NCBI GenBank assembly: GCA_963576565.1
Contig: OY755039.1
Location: 131,085,140-131,149,139 of the forward strand
Origin: Aspidapion aeneum
Lineage: Eukaryota; Arthropoda; Insecta; Coleoptera; Brentidae
DNA length: 64,000 bases
Reading direction: 5' to 3'
A program made the translations under genes and the position numbers. This document shows, in pieces, positions 9,987 through 21,221 of this stretch (its first letter is position 1; every line of letters starts with the position of its first letter). Below the pieces are notes generated by a model. It made no database searches and had not been told where the DNA came from. It was given only the letters and a program-made list of their open reading frames with translations.

Positions 9987-11290
9987 TTGTCTCCAGAGTC
10001 CATTCGAAACGGATTAATCCATTTCAGTGACACATTAACTGAGCGCCTGTTTCCTCTTTTATTAGGGCTTCAAAAAGAAAATACATATTCCGAAACGAAT
10101 AGACAAATACTTATTTACAAGGAAACGAAATGTTTGCTTGCTTTTTGTCTTAAACAAATAGCTAAGAAAAGGAATGCCAGAAATATAGAGACTCATGTTA
10201 CCTTTGTGGACCTACAAAAAGCATATGATACTGTTCCAGTAGAAAAATTATGGACTGTGTTAGAGCAAACTAATATCAATGATACATACATAAAAGCGAT
10301 AAAAGAACTATAGAAAGGGTCAAAATCTAAAATTAAAATTGGAAATCGACTTTCAAAATAATTCCTGGTAACGAAACGCTTAGTGATGTATCTCTCCAAC
10401 TCCTTTTAAAATATATATATCGCAGTAGCTTTAAAAAACTGCAAACGTAAAATACACGGTATAGGAATACAACTTAACGACCGATTTACATACAAACTAT
10501 AGTTTGCTGACGACTAAGTAATTGTAGCCAGTGATAAAGAAGACGTGGAGTATACGATGAGAAAGCGGAGGAATACCAAAAGTGAGGGTTAACAGTGAAC
10601 GTGGACAAGACACAGTACTTATCTATTAAAAACGAATCAAGTGAGTTAGAACTAGATAATGAACAAACAATATCTCCATGCAATGAGAATGTATATTGGG
10701 TGTCACATTTGATAAGACAGGAACAGACTGTAAAGAACTAGAAAAAATAATAGTAAAAGCAAAAAAGGTAATTGGTTGTCTTAACAGTATTTTATGGAGC
10801 AGAAAGATAAAAAAGAATGTAAAATTTAACATATATGAAACAATGGTGAAAAGCACGCTGCTGTATGGAATAGAGACTTGTCGCGTAACAGAAAAATACA
10901 AAGCAAAAATGGAAAGTGTCGAAATGGATGCAATAAGAAGATCAATGAGAATATCTAGAACAGATCATATAAGAAATGAGATCATAAAAGAAAGAATGGG
11001 AATCGAGAGAAGCATAACGGATGACATCACTAAAAGACAACTGATATAGTACGGCCATGTACAACGGATGAACGACGAAAGATTATCAAAGTAGTTCCTA
11101 GAATGGCAAACAATATCGAGCAGAAAAAGAGGGCGTCCTAAACTTGAATGGCAACAGTCAATCCAAAGACCAATAAGTCAAAAAAACCTGACAGAAGATG
11201 ATTGTCAGGATCAAGGTAGGTGGAGAATAGGTGTCGGAAAACGTAGAAAAACGTTCTAAACCGACATAGTAGTAGTAGTAGCAGTAATGT
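9987..11290 (+). pseudogene. RTE-type non-LTR retrotransposon RT remnant
   Basis: An RT reading is spread over several frames. FVDLQKAYDTVPVEKLW (10203-10253) is the first catalytic Asp motif, FADD is seen near 10505 next to a stop, and 10696-11049 encodes the C-terminal part (YETMVKSTLLYGIETCRV). It then reads YGHVQRMNDERL and RKRGRPKLEWQQ near 11050-11150, the C-terminal signature shared with the copy at 42553-43757. The tail GGTGTCGGAAAACGTAG then TAGTAGTAG (11266-11283) is a microsatellite 3' end, as in RTE elements. Multiple stops and shifts show it is old. Confidence 0.8.
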
Positions 11291-12007
11291 AAAAATTAAT
11301 TATTCCAATAAACAATCGAACAAAAAATCGAACACTTTATCTTATATAATAAATTATATAAAATAAATAATAGCATGGTAAGCATTTCCCAGTGAGTTTG
11401 ATCCCATAATAATTGAAATTAACTTTAGAAATAAAGAAAAACCAAATAAAAATTTTGTAACGATATGTCATTTATTAGAAATCTAGTCCATTGCAGTAAT
11501 GGAATTCCCGTTAAAAATAGTCTCAAATTCACTAGAATTGATACTAATCACCCCTGAGGGGTGGTTTAAAATTTGGAAAACTATAGAAATAATCCATGAT
11601 CGATAAAAAAATTATTTACAAACATTTTCAAAGCTAAATAATCCATAAATAACTTAAACTGTCTCTGTAAATACATTACTGTATATATCAATATTTAAAC
11701 ATTATAAAAAGCGCAAGATATATTAGAATCCTTTTTCAGCGACACATTAACCAAAATAATTTAAAATGGTTTAATCATCGTCAACTTGTTTAAATATTTA
11801 ACATGTGAAATAGGGCGGGCAGCAGGCTGACACTGATTTACTCCGTTTTTATTGGACATCTCCTAGTGACGTTTGACGTTTTAAATATGGCTGATATGTT
11901 TAAACCAAAAAATTACTAAGGTGTTTTATTTATTTTTAAATTTAGACATTTAGATCTAGAACTTTAGAACCTAAGGCAATTTAGTCAGTACTGGTGATCA
12001 TATTTAC
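11291..12007. other. Intron sequence, no gene seen
   Basis: AT-rich sequence between the RTE remnant and exon 9. No domain or clear repeat recognised. Confidence 0.5.
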
Positions 12008-12220
12008 CTGTTCTAATTCCAGCTCTTTAACATCGTCCAACGCAGCGGAAGACGAAGATTTAACGGGATTTATATCTTTTTGAGAACCACTGACGCTCCA
12101 GTCGTACTGCTCAAGTTTGAATTGCGCATCTTGATACTTGCGCTGCCAACGGTGAACTTCAGCGTCTTGGATCTCTTTTATTTCCCCCATTCTGTCATTT
12201 GCTGATGTTAGAACGTCAAC
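12008..12220 (-). CDS. Exon 9 of the giant coiled-coil protein
   Basis: The acceptor GTAATTTAG precedes 12220 and the donor CAG/GTAAAT follows 12008. Length is 213 bp, phase 0 to 0. It encodes 71 residues: SANDRMGEIKEIQDAEV, then HRWQRKYQDAQFKLEQYDW, then a serine-rich non-helical linker (VKSSSSAALDD) and again a heptad end. The W-rich helix followed by a flexible linker suggests a hinge between two coiled-coil rods. Confidence 0.86.
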
Positions 12221-12244
12221 CTAAATTACAAAAGGAGTTTTTGA

Positions 12245-14835
12245 TTATAGTCTATGGACAAATCGGCCTAAAAGGGGGTTTCGTGTGCAAGTCGTGCCAA
12301 CTTTTTGCCGATAAGCCACGTTTGTTAAGGGCACTTCATAGATCAGGTTTTGACTTGTTGTCATTCTGGTAAATGCGTTTTTTTAAAGATATGGCCCCCA
12401 CCACTTTTTTTTGCTCGATACTATTTAAAACGATGTATCTTTCTTAAAAATAGTCATAGAGGGTTGCAAAAAATGGCAAATGAATCAGTAAACACCCGCA
12501 ATAAAATAACACTCTATTATATTTTTCAAAATTTTGCTTCCTTTTTTAGAAAAAATAAAATAACTGAATGTTTACTTTTTTTTGTATAGCTAGTAAAGTT
12601 TAACCTACATTTTTATTAACACCAAAGCAAAATTTAAAAAAAAAGTTTAAATAAAAGTTTTAGAATTAATATTTTTCTTTAATTTGGTGTATACAAGTCT
12701 TATATGAATGTATATTTTATATTTGTTTCAATAAAAAAACAATTCGTTGTCACCAAAACGACTACCGAAGGTGTATTACCGTACGCGGACGCCTATAAGG
12801 CAGCGCGCGGCTTTACGCAGCTGAGGCGTCTAGTAAAACAGCTGATTTCTATTATTATTGTTATCGTTGTTTGATGGACATTAATAGGTCACATACTAAC
12901 GATTTGGATGTTGCCGGGCAAGTTTTTGGTCCAATTTTTTTTATCCTCCCTCCTTATATAGCCGTGTTTGAATTTCTAAAAATGTATCTAAGTTGACGCC
13001 CTAAAGACACAATGACATAGAAATGGATCAAAAATGTGTAAAATCTAATTTAAAAATAAAATTATATTAGTTTTTTAAATTTTAGCTGCAAAATCCCCCA
13101 AGACCCCCCAGACTCCCCAAGTCCTGAAATTTTTTTCAAATTTTCTTAAAAACTAGGCTTAGGGAAAAATATGTACTAATCTTTATTGTAGACCATAAAA
13201 TGTCCTTTTCAACAATGTATAAGTCAGTGAGGTACGACTAATGACAAACTATCCAGCAGCGTCCGTTTATTGAGGTAGTGTAAATAAATTTAAAAAAGAA
13301 ACATGTTTACCCGATTTTCGTAAAAACCGAGCTCTATATCAAAAAATATAATACACACTTTGTTATAGACAATAAGATTGCCTTTTAAATGATGTATAAC
13401 AAGGCAATGGTAGTTTTATCTTTAACAATTTAGGGGCGTCCGTAAATAAAATCAACTTTCAAAAATCACTAAATTAATCAATTTATCACTAAGTTTTATC
13501 CAATTTTCTCAAAAATTAAGCTTTTTGGAAAAAAAATTATTTTGCCGTTTATTGTAGAAAATAAAATTTTCTTTTTAACAATGTATTAGTCGGTGGGGTC
13601 AGGCTAATGACAAACTCTCCAGCGGCGTCCGTTTAAGAAAATATAAAAAAATTAAAGAAACCACATAGGTTTTACCCGATTATCTTAAAAACCAAGCTCT
13701 CTATCAAAAATTGTGACCTATAGTCGATTGTAGACAATAAAATTTCCTTTTAAATGTGTATAATAATTTAAGATTTATCTTCAGATTAAAACTTCACAAG
13801 CCTGTACAACTTAAATCAATTTTTACAAATCACGAAACAAATTAATTCTGTTACAAGTTTTTTTCCAATTTTTTCAGAAACTAAGCTCAATTCGCAAAAA
13901 TGTGTTTTATACTTTATTGTTGGTAATAAAATTTTATTTTTAACAATGTGTAAGTCAGTGGGGTTTAAGTATGACAAACCCTTCAGCGACGTCCGTATAT
14001 GGGGGTCAATTAAAAATAAAATAAGTAAAATCATTTTTGTCATTTGTTTCACCCAATTTTTTTTCGAACATTAAAAAAAATAAATTTTTTAAAAAGGATT
14101 TTTTTAATACATTTCAAATCAAGTTAGTTTAAGCTTTGTTGTATTAAAATCGGATAAAAAATAAAAAAGATACAATTTGTTTTTAAATGTGCTTTTCCGC
14201 CATATTGAATCCGCCATATTTAAAAAAAAAGCGCGATTATCACAATGACAATAAGTCAAAACCTGATCTGCTAGGTATGTTAAACAAATTTAAGTTACTT
14301 TCAAAAAGTTCTTATGGTTTTCATTAAAAGCATAATTTTTAAATATACCCCAAAGACCCCTATTTTTTCCAGTTATTTGGAAATAACTTAAAAACTAATT
14401 AACGCATTGGAACATTTGAACCAGATTTAAATAAAGAATCAAAATAGCTATCTTTTTTATATAAACTTTTACGCCAATAGTTTTATAAATAAAATAAAAA
14501 AAATAAAAAAAAATTTACCTTTTTTTTGATTTTTTTTTATTTTTTTGACAAATATAAAAAATACATATTTTCTGGCCAATACATTTTTAAATAAATTACA
14601 AAGCAAGTATTTTAAACTTTGTTCCATGAAATTCGGATAAGAAATAAGAAAGTTACAATTTTTTTAAAGATACGCCTTTCCGCCATTTTGAATCCACCAT
14701 ATCCTTCAAAAAACGCATTTACCAGAATGACAACAAGTCAAAACCTGATATATGGGATGCCCTTAACAAAGTTAGCTTATCGGCAGAAAGTTTGCACGAC
14801 TTGCACACGAAACTTGATTTGTCCATAGACTATTA
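12245..14835. mobile_element. TIR element of about 2.6 kb with internal satellite
   Basis: TAGTCTATGGACAAATC at 12248 is mirrored by GATTTGTCCATAGACTA ending at 14832. The inverted match continues inwards for about 140 bp (GTGTGCAAGTCGTGCCAACT, then GATCAGGTTTTGACTTGTTG on the left). A second, partial copy of the right terminal region lies at 14100-14300, so the right end is duplicated. No transposase frame is present. Between the ends lies the dimeric tandem array 13085-14070. Confidence 0.75.
13085..14070. repeat. Dimeric tandem repeat, 365-bp higher-order unit
   Basis: The anchor GTAGA(C/A)AATAA(A/G)AT with TCCTTTT and an ACAATGTATAA-like text occurs at about 13189, 13365, 13553, 13730 and 13919. 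Spacings alternate at about 177 and 188 bp. Odd copies carry AATGACAAAC.(C)TCCAGC(A/G)GCGTCCG, even ones do not, so the unit is an A-B dimer. A sixth, decayed copy ends near 14070. Confidence 0.75.
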
Positions 14836-14947
14836 TCAACATAACCGTTGTCCTTTCTGTTTAGAAGCAATTCTTGCATTTTTCTTCTGTATAGATCTCT
14901 CAAGCCCTTAAGCCATATCATATACAGGGTCGGACTTTAAACAGAAT

Positions 14948-15492
14948 ACTGCCTCTAGCGGGTTAATATTTGGGTTTTTAGAAAAAAAAAACAAAAACCC
15001 GCCAACTAAGTTTTTTTTTTAGTTTTCTCTCGGTCGCCAAGAATTTTTAATCGGAACCCTGAAAGTAGTCTACTCACACAACTTTTTTTTTTCAGATGGG
15101 ATAACCCCACGGTACCTCGTTTCAAAGCTTATAAAAAAAAACAACATATTTTTCAAAAGGTACCTTCTTCGAAAGCTTATGCAACAAGAAAAAAACACGG
15201 TTTTTAATGTTTTTTGACATGCGTTCAGTGAAAAAACATAAACACATATCCATTTCTTGACACTTTGATTGAGATACGCCAAAAAAATTATTAAGCTGTT
15301 TTTATTTTTTCATAACCTTTCAAATGAGGTACCACAAGTGTGTTTATCCCATCTGAAAAAACGAAATTGTATGTGAGTAGACTTCCTTCCCGTGGTCCAC
15401 CCAAAAGTTTTTCGCGTCAGCAAGAAAGCTTGTCTAAAAACTAACATGCTTTTTTTCCCCAAAGAATCAAATACTAAACCGCTGGAGGCAGT
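14948..15492. mobile_element. MITE-like element with imperfect TIRs
   Basis: ACTGCCTCTAGCGG at 14948 is mirrored by CCGCTGGAGGCAGT ending 15492. A second inner pair is AGTCTACTCACA at about 15068 and TGTGAGTAGACTT at about 15373, next to CAGATGGGATAA and TTATCCCATCTG. The length is about 545 bp, AT-rich, with no coding. Target duplication not clear. Confidence 0.7.
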
Positions 15493-15681
15493 TTTCCATT
15501 TTTGTACATAATTTCATCATATTTTCGTAAATTATCTATCGCCGTTGTGATATCAAAATACAGATTTCACAATATATTTTTATATTTTCAGTACATGATT
15601 TAGGCCCAGATGTACCCCCAATTTTACTTTTGCGTTTGTCCATAAGCTTGACATCTTTTACATGGAGAGACTATTTTTGTT

Positions 15682-15893
15682 GATAGGCAGACAGAGAGAT
15701 CGACGGATCGACGGACCTACGGACAGACAGACGGACCGACAGACACACGGACCGACAGACGGACGGACGCACAGACAGACAGACCGACGGAACAACAGAC
15801 AGATGGTCCGACAGACAGATGGACCGACAGATAGACGGACCGACAGACTGACGGACCGACAGACAGACGGATCGACCGACATACCAACAGATT
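15682..15893. repeat. GAC-based tetranucleotide array (GACA/GACG/GACC)
   Basis: More than 200 bp of four-base steps of the form GACN with N mostly A, G or C. The same microsatellite class is found inside the dispersed elements at 26157-26210, 30870-30898 and 60898-60956 (there as CTGT). All frames across it are open by periodicity and are not genes. Confidence 0.85.
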
Positions 15894-15988
15894 AGAGTTG
15901 GGAGTCCACAACAAAATTCCAAAATCAAAAGGGGTCCGTAGTAAAAAAACTTTAAGAAATGTGAAGCTAACGTAACAATTTAACTAAC

Positions 15989-16258
15989 CTGTTTTAGTAA
16001 CCTATGATTTGCCGCTCTCTCCTTTGTTAACTCTGCGGAAATATTCTTAATTTTATTTTCCAATTTCCGCACCTGTTGATTAAGTTCGTCCTGAATAGTC
16101 TTATTTAAATCAATGAAGACTCCGTCATCTGGTTTGATTGACGAAGAGCCGGGAGACAGTTGCTCGAATTTTAGCTTAAGCTCCTTGCACTTTTTGATCA
16201 GTTTACCCGATTTCACTTGTAAATGCTTTATTTCATACATATGGCGTTCCCGTTCCAT
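15989..16258 (-). CDS. Exon 8 of the giant coiled-coil protein
   Basis: The acceptor TTTTTCTAG precedes 16258 and the donor CAG/GTTAGT follows 15989. Length is 270 bp, phase 0 to 0. It encodes 90 residues with SGKLIKKCKELKLKFEQL, a motif also present twice in the exon at 41267-42330. A proline/serine/aspartate break (SPGSSSIKPDDGVFIDLNK) follows, then a long heptad segment (DELNQQVRKLENKIKN). The recurrence of K-L-x-K-K-x-K points to an internal repeat typical of long golgin rods. Confidence 0.88.
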
Positions 16259-17499
16259 CTAGAAAAAAAAACTTTTTATGAAACTTTTGTAATTATCACA
16301 CATTTATTTATTATATTTGCTAGGTTTGAACCTAGTGAAACTTTGACAGTAAATCCAAGAAAAAAATAAATTATGTTTTAATTATCATAATTTCCTGTGA
16401 CAAAACCTCTTTCCCAGTGTATACATTTGGGGATTTTGTTTTATAAATGGGGTGTATGGCGAAGAGACAACGACGGTATTTAATTTAGACAATACGACTT
16501 TATTTCTCAACGTTTAGTTACATACATCTTGATTATTGAAAAGCGTCACAGATACCTTAACTACTTGGGAAACCGACTCCCGAACTTTTCTCTTGTTCCT
16601 TGTCCTTCACATTACCCTACACTGTTGTCACGTGTATAATATTTTAATACATTTGGGGAAATGTCACAATAAAGACCTTTGTGCGTGCGCAGCATTGGCT
16701 TGAGCGTTGACATTGAAATGTCTGGTTAGATTTGCGCATGTTGCTTATTTCACATCCCTTACTAAGTGGTGATAATTTTGTGTGAACCCTTTGGTTAATT
16801 AACAGAAGTAAATATCCTTTTTGGGGCACTAGTCATATGAAGTATTATTTTTTTTTAATTAACTTGCAAATGATTGTTATTTTCTGTTGTTAGTTTGCAA
16901 CCTATAAAATTGTTTAGTGATTATGTATTTCTCAACCCTTCAAAATGATATCTACTGTATCTTCAATACCTGAGCTAACGAGTTTTTTGCAGTTTGTCTA
17001 TCTGTGTGGCAAAAGCTCAAAACTATAAAAACATTTTTTTTTTAATGTTTAGGAAAAATAATAGTCGACCTAAATAGAATTTTTCAAATCGGTCAACTCA
17101 ACATTTTTTAAGAGTAAAACCAGAAAAGATATAAAGAATCGGTTTTCAGATTTTGAAATAAATGTATAAAATGTAGCTTTGGTTTTTGGGATCTGTGTAT
17201 CAATCTGTGTAACACTAAATACCAACACAGGTATTACAAAACCCTTTTGGACACTTGATACCATTACAAGTGTTTTAAATGTATATTGTTATAGTTATAG
17301 TTCAGAGAACCTAATTTTTTTGATAGCAAAGGGGTTGTCATTGTAAAAGGGAAGGTCTGACAGGACAATAAAAAAAAATAAGAAAATTTTTGTTAATGGC
17401 ATGATAAGTATTCCTAAAAAGATTCCTAAAAAGAGAAAATATATAAACCTGACCAAAAACCAAGTTTATATTTTTATTTAAAGAAGTGGGGCGAAGTCA
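16259..17499. other. Intron sequence, no gene seen; possibly decayed LTR
   Basis: The stretch 16470-16830 has the mixed composition of an LTR or UTR, and a PBS-like text follows at 17500, so part of this may be the 5' LTR of the gypsy-type element below. No second LTR copy was found to prove it. Confidence 0.3.
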
Positions 17500-18835
17500 T
17501 GACACCCAACGTGTGCTGCTACTAGATTTGGTATCTAATATTCAGATCTTGACATCAATCCGTTTAAGTATGTGTTAGAAGATGAAATACCTCTAGTTGG
17601 TTTTCTGCAGAAACCCGGAACCAAAATATGGATTTTAACACCAATGCCTTCGCACCCCTAAGAAATCAAATTAATTTAAATCCTGCTACTTCAATACCTG
17701 TTGTCTCCAAAGAATCCGCATCTACCGTCAAGGACATAAGTAAATCGATGTCAGCAGCATTTTTAAATGTTTTGGACACTTTCTCGAACAAATGTAGTTC
17801 ATTTTCCGCCCAATGTTTAATAAATTATTACGGTTATGTGGAAGAAGACCGGTGTTTATTTTTACAAAAAGTTGATATTGATAGTTGATCTCGATCATAT
17901 TGGGATTTTCATTGGACATTTACGTGGTGAGGCTTTTAAGTGGGCAGAACCTTACAATAAAGAGGTTCTTGGAACGCTTTAATTCAATAAGCGTTATAAC
18001 AAAAGCAACGTCTAAACTTTACGGAGAACTGCAGCAGGACGACGATTCTGTAGAGTACGTTATAAATAAAAAAGTTGCTTTGTGTGAGAGATTAGTACCA
18101 AATACTTCTGATATAGTTAAAACATCTGTTATTTTAAATCAACTTCTACCCAAAATTAGTGTAGGTTTAAGGTCTCGTGAAAAGTTGTCAAACGTTGAAC
18201 AGTTATTGTCAATTGCAACAAAAGCTGAGCAAGATTTGAAAGAGATAAAAAATCAGAACATGCCGACGATACGTGTTTTATCTCTTCAGGAAAGTGGTGA
18301 TTCCTCAAGACAAAAAAGAACACATCATGATGAAAGAAGTGGACCACCAAATCCGTGTAGATTTTGCAGCGGATGGCACTATAACAAAGATTGTCCTCAA
18401 CATCCATACCGATCCAGAAATAGTTCGAGTTCGGGAAACGGGCTAAGCATGACTGGTCCACAAAATCGATCCAGTCAACAATAGTTACATCCAGAATTTC
18501 GTGATATTTTAGATATTGTTAAGAAAATAAAATACTCGTGAATCAATCAAGTTGTTCAAAATTGTTGATTTTTGCCTAGAATATTGTTAGATATCAATAA
18601 TTTATCACAGAAAGCTTTATTAGATTCTGGTTCAGCTATCAATATTATCAAAAAATCTATTTTATTTTTAATAAGTAACGTAAAAGTAGTGAATCAAAAT
18701 AATCAAGAAATTTTTATGGCATGTGGATCGAAATCAGTTGTTTCTTCAAGTGTCGTCAATTTTTCCTTTTTAATTGAGAATGTCAATTTTAATTGTGATT
18801 TTTATGTATTTTTCGATTTGAAACGTAAGAAATAA
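17500..18835 (+). pseudogene. Ty3/gypsy-type gag and protease remnant
   Basis: TGACACCCAACGTGTGC at 17500-17516 resembles a degenerate tRNA-Lys primer-binding site. Gag-like coding starts at 17628, breaks near 17888, and continues in another frame to a stop at 18482-18484. Near its end is a CCHC zinc knuckle, CRFCSGWHYNKDC. A further frame from 18572 to 18835 carries ALLDSGSAINII, the D-S-G active-site motif of a retroviral-type aspartic protease. No RT, RNase H or integrase follows, so the element is truncated. At least two frameshifts show it is dead. Order gag-protease fits Ty3/gypsy; BEL/Pao is less likely but not excluded. Confidence 0.75.
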
Positions 18836-19182
18836 CAAAGTTGGCTATGATACAAAAACACTCAAAATTCGTTAACAGCATTCGATTGGCCGTAATTGCT
18901 AATTCAAAACTACCAAATTTTATTTAAAAAAATTACAAGATGGCAGAGATATTAAAATTTTTCAAAAAACACAACTTTTAGTTTTTAATTGATATTTTGT
19001 AAACCCCTGTAGATGGGTAGATATCTGGAATGTGACAGATTTGGAGCAAAAATTGTGGACATACATAAAACTTGATATACAAATAACAAAAATCAATGAA
19101 AATATGACCAAAGGATGTTGCCATGAAAAAACTTTCAAATTTTGAAATATTTTCTATTTTATTTGCCATAATTTTAGCATAT

Positions 19183-20582
19183 CAGGTTACTGATGCACTT
19201 CACAGGTAACTGATAACCACTAATAAACTTCACAAATGTTGGGATAAAATATAGAACTAACCTTTAATATTTCATTTCTTTTAAAAATAAATTTATTTTT
19301 TTATTTTTTCTTTCAAAATTAATAGCTTTTGCAGTACAGGTAACTGACAACTATAACAGGTAACTGATTATAAGAACAAATAAAATAATTTAAAAAAATG
19401 TGTTAATTTAAAAAAATGCTAAAATTTGTATATAAAAGTCACAAACGTATTTTTTTATAGAATGGGGTGGGGGGTAGGGGTGGTAGGACATTTTTTTATT
19501 ATTGTTGTATTGTCATCGGGCCACTATATGTATACCAAATTTCATCCAAATCGAATAATGGGAAGTGTGTCAAAAACACATTTTTCAATAGAAGGGGGTG
19601 GGGGTAGGAGTGGGAGGATATTTTTGTTCAGTGTTGTATTGTCATCAGACCACTATATGTATACCAAATTTCGTCCAAATCGGATAATGGGGTGTCAAAA
19701 ACGCATTTTCTATGAAAGGGGGTGGGGGTATATTTTTTTCTTAATATTGTATTGTCATCGGATCACTATATGTACCAAATTTTATCCAAATCGGATAACG
19801 GGAAGTGTGTCAAAAACACATTTTTCTATAGAAGGGGTGGGTATAGGGGTGGGAGGATATTTTTTTCTTAATGTTGTATTGTCATGTTTCATCCAAATCG
19901 GATATTGGGAAGTGTGTCAAAAACGCTTCACAAGATTTGATAGTTAGTTAGATAGTTAGACAGAACATGTGAAGCTAAATAAAAGCTTGTAAAAAACGAG
20001 TCAGTTACTTGCAGAGCAGGTCAGTAACCTGTAAGTATTCTAACAGGTAACTGATGCACAGGTAACTGACGATTTTGTCACGTTTTGTCAGATACTATTA
20101 ATTCTACTAAAATTGAGTCTAATAAACAAGAAAACTCAAAAAGTGTATCCTATTGTAATTATGTTTCACCATTTTTTAAATTGTTTTTTTGTTGTTCTAC
20201 CTTTTAAAAACTGAAGGTTACACACGCGAGTATGGATCGGTTAAAGGACACACCCACTGTCTTAGACGTGTGACATTGAATTAAACCGTTCGCGCGTTTT
20301 CCGAATCACAGAGCTCTTTTTCACTTAGCAACTGAAGGTCAAGAATGATCCAATGATGCCAAATGGATAAAAAATCTGAAGGCACAGGTAACTGATGCAA
20401 TTTTTGGTGACAAAGTTGAAATTTGAATATTTAAAAACAAGTAACAATTCTGGTTTTGACTATTTATATAACTAAAGGATGTTTTTTAATGTTTACTAAG
20501 AAATTACTCCAATAAACAATTATAAGAACATAATTTAATTCAAATATAGTAAAATTCTAATGGTGACACTCCAGGTTACTGA
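19183..20582. repeat. Cluster of CAGGTAACTGA motifs
   Basis: Exact CAGGTAACTGA occurs at 19203, 19337, 19357, 20044, 20059 and 20385. CAGGTTACTGA occurs at 19183 and 20572, with its reverse complement at 20021, and TCAGTTACTTG at 20001. The next bases are often TGCA or CGATT. Ten related sites in 1.4 kb are far more than chance. They may be subterminal repeats of an unrecognised transposon, or clustered factor sites (CAGGTA is the core of the Zelda/TAGteam site in flies). Confidence 0.7.
19440..19945. repeat. Tandem repeat, about four units of 110-145 bp
   Basis: Each unit has a G-rich block (AGGGGGTGGGGGTAGGAG or similar), TTGTATTGTCATCGG, CACTATATGTATACCAAATT, CATCCAAATCG and GGGAAGTGTGTCAAAAACAC. 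The long frame 19426-19947 only reflects this periodicity. It lies inside the CAGGTAACTGA cluster. Confidence 0.8.
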
Positions 20583-20904
20583 CGATTGTAACATAAAACC
20601 TCTGTTATCTAAAGGAAATATTTTTTATAATCTTCCAAAAATGACCTTGCTTGTTAGTTATTTAATAGAACTATAAAAATAAAATTAGTATTATATAAAA
20701 AAACTGTTTTAACATGTTTTTGTGTAGGTCATATCAAAATCCGTCACTTTCCAGATATTCACCCAGATACTTTTAATTTCGATGCAGCGATCCGATTGGG
20801 CTTGAAATAGCGCAACTTTTTTCTAATTTAACAAAAATTGTATCTGTTACCGTTTCCGAAATCCTCATGTTATCTGGGACACCATTAAAAAGTAAAATAC
20901 GTAC

Positions 20905-21165
20905 CTCTAGGACTTTGATACACTCTTTAAGATTTTCAATTTCTAACTGCATATTCTTAACTTGCGGAATGTGTTCCAATTTGCTTATGTGTTCCTCTTC
21001 CAATCTCCCCTCTTCCGGTCCCCATCCCCACCCGTCGTCGTTCTCCTCAAATGCATCCAAACTCTGTTGCTTGTCGTCTTTTACGTAACACAGACATGCT
21101 TGATGCGGTTTGGATACAATTTCCACTAAAGAATGCTGCTGTTCTCCTGGCAGCGGATTCACTTG
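20905..21165 (-). CDS. Exon 7 of the giant coiled-coil protein, with acidic WGWG patch
   Basis: The acceptor AATTTTTAG precedes 21165 and the donor GAG/GTACGT follows 20905. Length is 261 bp, phase 0 to 0. The 87 residues begin QVNPLPGEQQHSLVEIV, include a short cysteine pair (CLCYVKDD), then an acidic tryptophan patch EENDDGWGWGPEEGRLEEEH, and end in a coiled coil (NMQLEIENLKECIKVLE). The D/E-W-G-W patch is the only clearly non-helical conserved-looking motif in the visible protein and may be a short binding motif. I recall such patches in insect Lava-lamp/golgin-like proteins, but this is memory, not a search. Confidence 0.88.
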
Positions 21166-21221
21166 CTAAAAATTGTACTTACTTATATTCAAAGGAATAG
21201 CAAAATAACAAACCTATCATA

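Noticed and set aside
13816..14052. 78-codon minus-strand frame
   Set aside because: Lies in the 365-bp satellite, no domain.
15658..15928. Four overlapping frames rich in Arg/Thr/Asp or Ser/Val
   Set aside because: Periodicity of the GACN microsatellite opens all frames; no gene.
19426..19947. 173-codon frame
   Set aside because: Runs along a G-rich tandem repeat; repetitive translation without domain.
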